DNA from: Bacillota bacterium
Lineage (GTDB): Bacteria > Bacillota_E > Sulfobacillia > Sulfobacillales > Sulfobacillaceae
DNA: 10,219 nt
Direction of reading: 5' to 3'
Assembly (NCBI GenBank): GCA_021820645.1
Contig: JAKADJ010000061.1
Location: 1-10,219, forward strand
In this document: positions 5,757 through 10,219 of the stretch, piece by piece
How positions within the stretch are numbered: position 1 is the stretch's first letter
How the letters are laid out: each line of letters starts with the position of its first letter
The notes under the pieces: model-generated
Databases searched by the model: none
Told to the model about the DNA's origin: nothing
Seen by the model: the letters and a program-made list of their open reading frames with translations, nothing else
Made by a program: the position numbers and the translations under genes

Positions 5757-7430
5757 TTACATCCGTTCGGGAAGAGAAATCCCTAAGAGGTCCAGCCCTG
5801 AGCCCAAGACCACCAAGACCGCCTCGATGAGTGCCAAACGTGCCTGTCTGACACCACGGGCTTCTTCCAAAATGCGCTGTTCCCGGTAAAATCCATGAAA
5901 GGCACTGGCAAGTTCTGTCAGGTACCGGGGCAGGTGTTGAGGCGCCCTCTCCATCGCAGCCCGAACGATCACGTCGGGATACCGAGCTAAGAGCCACAAC
6001 AGTTGACGTTCATGGGGGGATTGTAAATAGGCTAGGTCTAGTTCGACATCTGGCTCACCCAGATCCCGCCATTGCCGCAAGATACCATGGATTCTTGCTC
6101 CGGCATATTGAATGTAATAGACCGGGTTCTTAGAATCTCTCAGTTTTGCTAAATCCAAATCAAAATCCATCGGGGTTTCAGGAGCCCGCTCTAAAAAGAA
6201 GTATCGCGCTTGATCGACCCCCGCCTCTTCAATCAGGTCTTCGAGAGGAACATAACTTCCCTTACGCTTTGACATGCGCACCAATTCTTCTCCACGCATC
6301 AGACGCACTAATCCTACAATCAGGATTTCAAGTCGGTCGGGAGGATAGCCCAGCGCTTTGACTACGGCGCGCATCCGTCCCACGTACCCATGATGATCCG
6401 GGCCGAGGAGATCAATCACATAGTGATAGCCACGGTCAAATTTGTCCGCATGATACGCGGCATCGGGCACAAAGTAGGTCATGGTACCGTCGGATTTCAC
6501 CATCACCCGATTCTTGTCGTCACCAAATTTCTCAGACAAAAACCACCGTGCACCGTCTTTGGTTTCCATAAACCCTAGCCGGTCCAGGCGATCGATGACA
6601 GCTTCTGGAGCCAAAGCTTGACGCAGCTCGCGCTCGTGATACCAGCGGTCAAATTCCACCCCAAATCCCCGCAAAACTGCTTCATGTTGTTGTTGAAACT
6701 TTTTGGCGCCATAGTCTCCTAATAATTCATAACTGGATTCATCGAGGTCGTCGATCACAATATCGGGATGCTCGGCACGCCACGCTGTGGCGACACTAAT
6801 GACATACTCGCCGGGGTACACATCGTCGGGCCAGGTGCTCATCACGTCCCGACCTTGAAGTTCCTGGAGTCTCAAGAGGATCGCATGACCTAACTTTAAT
6901 ATCTGGTTACCGCCATCGTTGACGTAAAATTCCCGATGCGCCGTAAAACCCGCCGCATTCAAGATCCGAGCCAAGCTATCCCCGATAGCCGCGGCACGGC
7001 CATTAACAACCACCATCGGCCCCACCGGATTAGCCGACACAAACTCAATGAGGATGCGGTCCCCGTGACCAGCTGCTGTCGTTCTTCCATAGCTGGCACC
7101 CTCCGCCCGCACTTGGTGGACCACTTCGGCCATCCAGCGGGTATTCAAGGTAAAGTTTAGAAATCCAGGCCCTGCGGCCTCGACGCGCTCGACTACCGCA
7201 TCGTCGTTCCAATCTGCAGCCAATGCGGAAGCCAGCGCTAAAGGCGCCATTTTGGTGAAGCGCGCCACTTTTAAGGCGACATTGGAAACCAAGTCGCCAT
7301 GCCCGTCTTCCGTAGGACGATCGACCTCGATGTAGCTCTTTAAATTGTCGAATCCTCGAGCACGCAATGCCGTGTCGAGGGATTGGACAATATGGGCTTG
7401 GGCTTCCCCAAACCGCGAATACGACGCCAT
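5757..7430 (-). CDS. argS: Arginyl-tRNA synthetase with altered HIGH motif
   Basis: The 557-residue length and domain order fit bacterial ArgRS, the class I enzyme that charges tRNA-Arg. The N-terminal Add1 domain is at about 1-110 (GDLVSNVAL, 45-53) and the Rossmann catalytic core at about 120-400. The KMSKS loop reads RMSKRKG (385-391). The DALR anticodon-binding domain begins near KNPVYYIQYAGAR (434-446) and the protein ends in the usual ISLPERM. The HIGH motif, normally PTGPLHVGH, here reads PVGPMVVVN (135-143), so both histidines are missing. The ATG at 7430 follows GGGGGA. The gene lies 41 bases after speB and 32 before the serine hydrolase, inside the polyamine operon, and no T-box leader is visible. 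The frame is intact, so it is not a pseudogene. Confidence 0.95.
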   Translation of the reverse strand: MASYSRFGEAQAHIVQSLDTALRARGFDNLKSYIEVDRPTEDGHGDLVSNVALKVARFTKMAPLALASALAADWNDDAVVERVEAAGPGFLNFTLNTRWMAEVVHQVRAEGASYGRTTAAGHGDRILIEFVSANPVGPMVVVNGRAAAIGDSLARILNAAGFTAHREFYVNDGGNQILKLGHAILLRLQELQGRDVMSTWPDDVYPGEYVISVATAWRAEHPDIVIDDLDESSYELLGDYGAKKFQQQHEAVLRGFGVEFDRWYHERELRQALAPEAVIDRLDRLGFMETKDGARWFLSEKFGDDKNRVMVKSDGTMTYFVPDAAYHADKFDRGYHYVIDLLGPDHHGYVGRMRAVVKALGYPPDRLEILIVGLVRLMRGEELVRMSKRKGSYVPLEDLIEEAGVDQARYFFLERAPETPMDFDLDLAKLRDSKNPVYYIQYAGARIHGILRQWRDLGEPDVELDLAYLQSPHERQLLWLLARYPDVIVRAAMERAPQHLPRYLTELASAFHGFYREQRILEEARGVRQARLALIEAVLVVLGSGLDLLGISLPERM

Positions 7431-7471
7431 CTTTATCCCCCACGCTTCTCTAGTCTGGGGTGAACGCCCGC

Positions 7472-8332
7472 TTAGCGCCCGATCGCCAACAAGGCCTCCC
7501 GAACCATCTTGGCGGCTAGAACTCCTGACCGTTGCGACACATCGTGAGCCGGCATCGCTTCCACGAGGTCCATGCTGACCACGTTAAGGTCGGCCAGTTG
7601 TCTGAGAGCCGAAAGCGCTTCTTGGGAAGAAATTCCGCCCGGTTCAGGGGTGCCGGTGCCGGGCATAAAGGCTGGGTCCACCACGTCGATATCTATGGTG
7701 ACATAGACGGGCCGCCCACGCAACTCATGCAGCACCGAAGTCAGGGGTTCCAGTACATGATGCGGGTAGAGGCGGGTGTATTGATGGGCAAATTGGGCTT
7801 CATCCTTGGTACCCGATCGAATTCCAAACTGAAAGAGATGGTGCGGCTTCAATAGTTCGGCCACGCGACGTAATACGGTGGCATGAGATAACCGTTCCCC
7901 CATGTAGTCGTCACGCAAGTCCGCATGCGCATCCCAATGCACCACCACGAGATCGGGATAGCGGGCTACGACGGCCTGAATTAAAGGCAGTGTGACGAGA
8001 TGTTCTCCACCTAAACCGAAAAAGCGCTTGCCTTCGGTCAAGACCCTATCGGCTGCCTCATGGATCCGTTTTAAGCTGTCCGTCACATTCCCGTAGGGAA
8101 GTTCGATGTCCCCTGCATCGTGAATTTTCAGATCTTCTAAATCTCGGTCTTGAGCCCACGAGTAGGTCTCAATGCCGTACGAGCTTTCCCGAACCCGCGC
8201 GGGACCAAACCGCGACCCCGGCTGAAACGATGCCGTGAAATCCATCGGGATCCCAAAATAGATCCAGTCGGCAGATTCCCAGTGGCTGTTCATGCCTAAA
8301 AACCGATCTGTCCGATAAAACCAATCACTCAT
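7472..8332 (-). CDS. speB: Agmatinase-family ureohydrolase
   Basis: The 286-residue protein has the complete binuclear manganese site of the ureohydrolase family: GGEH (His111), DAHAD (Asp134, His136, Asp138) and DIDVVDP (Asp214, Asp216). It also has the signature SFQPGSRFGPARVRE (35-49) and the PGTGTPEPGG loop. Agmatinases release urea from agmatine to give putrescine. In Thermus, the homologous enzyme instead acts on N1-aminopropylagmatine to give spermidine. Its ATG directly abuts the speE stop codon (TAAATG), so it is translationally coupled to speE. Arginase is less likely because pdaD and speE sit in the same cluster. Confidence 0.92.
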   Translation of the reverse strand: MSDWFYRTDRFLGMNSHWESADWIYFGIPMDFTASFQPGSRFGPARVRESSYGIETYSWAQDRDLEDLKIHDAGDIELPYGNVTDSLKRIHEAADRVLTEGKRFFGLGGEHLVTLPLIQAVVARYPDLVVVHWDAHADLRDDYMGERLSHATVLRRVAELLKPHHLFQFGIRSGTKDEAQFAHQYTRLYPHHVLEPLTSVLHELRGRPVYVTIDIDVVDPAFMPGTGTPEPGGISSQEALSALRQLADLNVVSMDLVEAMPAHDVSQRSGVLAAKMVREALLAIGR

Positions 8333-9154
8333 TTATCGCACCAACTCTTCCACGAATTTCGGGAGGTCAAAACAACTCCGTTGGATTTGGGGCGTCCAAT
8401 AACGGGTGGGCATGTCCCGCAACTCGGGACGAACCTCACTCACCAGATCCCCTTTGGCCCCTAAACTAAAGCTCCAGAGCCCACTGGGATAGGTCGGGAT
8501 CGAAGCCAAGTAGAGGCGCGTGACGGGAAAGGACTGCGCAATGCCGGTCATCACTCGCTGAATGAGATGGGGTTGTAAGAAGGGAGATTCTGACTGGGCC
8601 ACTAGGATCCCGTGCTCACCAAGCGCCTCGTAAATGCTGCGATAAAATTCCGGGACGAAGAGTCCTTCGGCGGGACCCACGGGATCCGTGGAGTCGACAA
8701 TGATCACATCAAAGTCGTGGGCGTCTTTCACCCACTGAATGCCATCGGTGTAGTGCAAGAACGCACGGTCATCATCTAAGCCCACGGCAATTTCCGGGAA
8801 AAAACGCCGCGACGCCTCCACCACTTTTTCATCGATCTCAATCAGATGGGCCTCTTCGACCGAGGGATGCTTCAAAATCTCGCGAATCGCCCCGCCATCG
8901 CCACCGCCGATCACCGCCACCTTCCGCGGATGGGGGTGTAGCGACAACGGCACATGGGTAATCATCTCGTGGTACACAAATTCGTCCCCGATGGTGGTTT
9001 GTACAGCTCCGTCCAGCACCAAAAGCCGCCCATAGGATTCCGTATTAGCCACCACCAGTTCTTGATACGCGGTAGTTTCTTTCCATAATAGGGACTCGAC
9101 CTTAAGGCCCAGACGTACGCCATCGGTCTGGTCTTCCGTAAACCAAATTTTCAT
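8333..9154 (-). CDS. speE: Spermidine synthase / aminopropyltransferase
   Basis: The 273-residue protein matches SpeE end to end, beginning WFTEDQT like Bacillus homologues. Landmarks are DEFVYHEM (57-64), the dcSAM-binding GGGDGG (83-88), the acidic strand LIEID (104-108), the catalytic-loop DSTDP (154-158, Asp154 as general base by homology) and YPSGLW (222-227). It moves an aminopropyl group from decarboxylated S-adenosylmethionine to putrescine or, in thermophile variants, to agmatine. No speD/speH source of decarboxylated SAM is in the window. The ATG has no good Shine-Dalgarno of its own but overlaps the stop of a 22-codon upstream ORF (ATGA), so its translation may depend on that ORF. 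Confidence 0.94.
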   Translation of the reverse strand: MKIWFTEDQTDGVRLGLKVESLLWKETTAYQELVVANTESYGRLLVLDGAVQTTIGDEFVYHEMITHVPLSLHPHPRKVAVIGGGDGGAIREILKHPSVEEAHLIEIDEKVVEASRRFFPEIAVGLDDDRAFLHYTDGIQWVKDAHDFDVIIVDSTDPVGPAEGLFVPEFYRSIYEALGEHGILVAQSESPFLQPHLIQRVMTGIAQSFPVTRLYLASIPTYPSGLWSFSLGAKGDLVSEVRPELRDMPTRYWTPQIQRSCFDLPKFVEELVR

Positions 9155-9219
9155 CTCAGTGTGCGGGACACCTCGGCATCATGCCGGGGAGGGATAGCAC
9201 AGCGGTCAGACCGCCCCAA
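9151..9219 (-). CDS. Candidate 22-aa upstream ORF coupled to speE
   Basis: A TTG at 9219 lies 8 bases after AAAGGAG (9234-9228), the best Shine-Dalgarno in the pdaD-speE gap. It encodes MGRSDRCAIPPRHDAEVSRT followed by LR, and ends at TGA (9153-9151), which overlaps the speE ATG. The peptide is rich in Arg (5 of 22) and lies ahead of a polyamine gene, so it may be a leader peptide or simply a ribosome-delivery ORF. No homologue is recognised. The spacing and the exact stop/start overlap are the only evidence. Confidence 0.5.
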   Translation of the reverse strand: MGRSDRCAIPPRHDAEVSRTLR

Positions 9220-9223
9220 TCCC
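9171..9223 (-). promoter_or_regulatory. Structured leader upstream of speE
   Basis: On the transcribed strand GCGGT (9214-9210) pairs with ACCGC (9206-9202). GGGAT (9223-9219) can pair with ATCCC (9195-9191), covering the TTG of the upstream ORF. CCGGC... (9186-9183 core) pairs with GCCG (9177-9174) around ATGAT just before speE. These folds would be opened by ribosomes on the upstream ORF, consistent with translational control of speE. This was judged by eye only. Confidence 0.35.
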
Positions 9224-9286
9224 GCTTCTCCTTTCTCCAATGCTACCTGAGTAAACGAATATCCTGTTGGGTGACCTTCGAACATG

Positions 9287-9313
9287 AAAAAGTGCCCGCA
9301 ACCGGGATTCCAC
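9287..9313 (-). terminator. Weak terminator or attenuator after pdaD
   Basis: On the transcribed strand, five bases after the pdaD stop, GTG (9313-9311) and CCCG (9306-9303) pair with CGGG (9298-9295) and CAC (9294-9292) around GTTG, with a four-base bulge. TTTTT (9291-9287) follows. The stem is short, so at best it reduces read-through into speE. Confidence 0.3.
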
Positions 9314-9317
9314 GCAG

Positions 9318-9779
9318 TTAATACCAAAGTGCCACGGCCGCAAAAGCACAGCCGATTTTCTCGACGCGATGCTCGCTGGCCCGTACGATAATCCGCTTAA
9401 TCTCGCGGTCTCGTTGTCGAAATGCTGCGCGGGCCATCTCGGCCACCTGTTCTTCCGCTTGCTCTTTGCCGCAACGGCCAGAGAACTCCATAATAACCCC
9501 ATACTCATCCCACTCGCCCACACCAATAGCCACGGCAGCCGAAATCAATTCGCCCTCCGTCTCGGAAGTAATCGTGCCGTATGCCGTTGGCATCAGTTGT
9601 CCCGGCACAATCTTGAGTTCATTCACTTCCGTCGCGTTGGGGGGCAAGATGGAACTGACCCGCAATAGATTAACATTGCCGATTCCCGCGGCCAACAACG
9701 CGTGATCAAATGCATTGAGGCGGGTAGGACCTTCAGCAGATCCAGCTAGTAAAGTAAATTTCTTCGGGGTCTCTAACAC
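9318..9779 (-). CDS. pdaD: Pyruvoyl-dependent arginine decarboxylase
   Basis: The 153-residue product matches the small PvlArgDC family, which converts arginine to agmatine. The self-cleavage motif VSSILPP is at 41-47. By homology with the Methanocaldococcus enzyme, cleavage between Ser42 and Ser43 would generate the pyruvoyl cofactor on the beta/alpha chains. MEFSG (97-101) carries the conserved Glu near the active site, and the protein ends LWY. The GTG start at 9779 follows AGGAAGGA at 9796-9789 with a 9-base gap. It is the first gene of the minus-strand cluster and feeds speE and speB downstream. No partner gene is needed because the proenzyme processes itself. Confidence 0.92.
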   Translation of the reverse strand: MLETPKKFTLLAGSAEGPTRLNAFDHALLAAGIGNVNLLRVSSILPPNATEVNELKIVPGQLMPTAYGTITSETEGELISAAVAIGVGEWDEYGVIMEFSGRCGKEQAEEQVAEMARAAFRQRDREIKRIIVRASEHRVEKIGCAFAAVALWY

Positions 9780-9820
9780 GACGCCACGTCCTTCCTGAGG
9801 TTCCAGAAAATTCTTCGCAC

Positions 9821-9849
9821 ATTATAGCGAGACGTTCCTTAGAATACAA
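9821..9849 (-). promoter_or_regulatory. Promoter of pdaD and the polyamine operon
   Basis: On the minus strand, TTGTAT (9849-9844), 17 bases, and a perfect TATAAT (9826-9821) form a sigma-A-type promoter. Transcription would begin near 9814, leaving a 35-base leader before the pdaD GTG with its ribosome binding site. It lies in the 179-base divergent gap shared with the penicillin-binding protein gene. I found no convincing plus-strand promoter there. Confidence 0.6.
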
Positions 9850-9958
9850 CGTTTTTCGTAGATAGCATACCCGTCCCTGGAGTTTTTAGCGAAATTCATC
9901 CAAACCGGAAAGGAACGGTCGAAACGGGCAATACTAGCTCGGAAAAGGAGGGGTTTGG

Positions 9959-10219
9959 ATGGAATCCCGGAAATCTCGACACTCGCATCCGCAAAACCGC
10001 GCCAAATCGTATTGGCATCGATTACGCGATAAAGTGGGCAACACCGGCGCCATGGTGAGTTTACCCGCACTGGTGATTGGAGCCACCACCGTCTTGCTGC
10101 CCACGGCGTGGTTAGCACTGCCGGCCCCGAACTTGCCGGCTGATACCACCATTTACGACCAGAAAGGACGCCTTGTCAGTGTGCTTTACGCGACCGAAAA
10201 CCGCATGCCGATACCCTAT
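9959..10219 (+). CDS. Class A penicillin-binding protein, N-terminal part
   Basis: The gene runs off the window after 87 codons. The ATG at 9959 follows AAGGAGGGG (9945-9953) with a 5-base gap. A basic cytoplasmic tail (1-30) leads into one membrane segment (about 32-54). TTIYDQKGRLVSVLYATENR (63-82) then matches the opening of the PBP1A family (strand ..YD..G.....eNR..), just ahead of the glycosyltransferase 51 domain. Class A PBPs polymerise and cross-link peptidoglycan outside the membrane. The catalytic domains lie beyond the window, so the family call rests on this N-terminal pattern. It is transcribed divergently from pdaD. Confidence 0.75.
   Translation, partial: MESRKSRHSHPQNRAKSYWHRLRDKVGNTGAMVSLPALVIGATTVLLPTAWLALPAPNLPADTTIYDQKGRLVSVLYATENRMPIPY

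Noticed and set aside
5725..5997. N-terminal extension of the serine hydrolase (435-residue open frame)
   Set aside because: It overlaps the end of argS, and AAGGAGG lies directly upstream of the ATG at 5724 where homology begins.
7431..7471. Hairpin between speB and argS (CCCC/GGGG) as a terminator
   Set aside because: It has only four pairs, a long loop and no T-run, and argS appears to continue the operon.
9206..9526. 106-codon minus-strand frame overlapping the pdaD 3' end and the leader
   Set aside because: It is out of frame with pdaD and has no RBS or domain; the same gap is better explained by the short ORF coupled to speE.
9822..10118. 98-codon minus-strand frame over the divergent promoter and PBP start
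   Set aside because: It crosses the pdaD promoter and lies antisense to a PBP gene with a strong RBS.

Overview
The window looks like chromosomal DNA from a moderately GC-rich, Gram-positive-type bacterium. The SpeE, agmatinase, pyruvoyl arginine decarboxylase and Ycf46-like proteins, together with frequent GTG/TTG starts and strong AAGGAGG-type ribosome binding sites, suggest a Sulfobacillus-like thermoacidophilic Firmicute. That assignment rests on recalled family resemblance, not on a search.

Left part (1-3353, plus strand). A good sigma-A promoter (TTGTCA-N17-TACAAT) starts a transcript almost exactly at a class I cyclic-di-GMP (GEMM-I) riboswitch. Eight bases after a strong Shine-Dalgarno, a TTG starts a 44-residue pre-peptide with a signal sequence and a predicted 17-residue mature tail. 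It is followed by a soluble DegS/NarX-type histidine kinase without a sensor domain, an overlapping TPR protein with a degenerate HD-GYP domain, and an HNH nuclease with a PLMP-like N-terminal motif. The riboswitch, secreted peptide, kinase and TPR/dead HD-GYP protein could form one c-di-GMP-gated signalling module. This is the most novel-looking part of the window.

Middle and right part (3356-9779, minus strand). Read in the direction of transcription, the order is pdaD (arginine decarboxylase), a 163-nt leader with a well-formed 22-codon upstream ORF, speE (aminopropyltransferase), speB (agmatinase family), argS, a class C beta-lactamase-fold serine hydrolase, and a Ycf46-like AAA ATPase. 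Gaps are very short or overlapping from speE onward (TAAATG between speE and speB, GTGA between hydrolase and ATPase), so this is probably one operon. PdaD, SpeE and SpeB make spermidine from arginine, either through putrescine or through N1-aminopropylagmatine. ArgS has lost both histidines of its HIGH motif.

Right edge (9959-10219, plus strand). A divergent gene begins with a membrane anchor and the start of a class A penicillin-binding protein, and is cut off by the window. No tRNA, rRNA, CRISPR array, insertion sequence or long repeat was seen. No gene-free stretch exceeds 300 bases.
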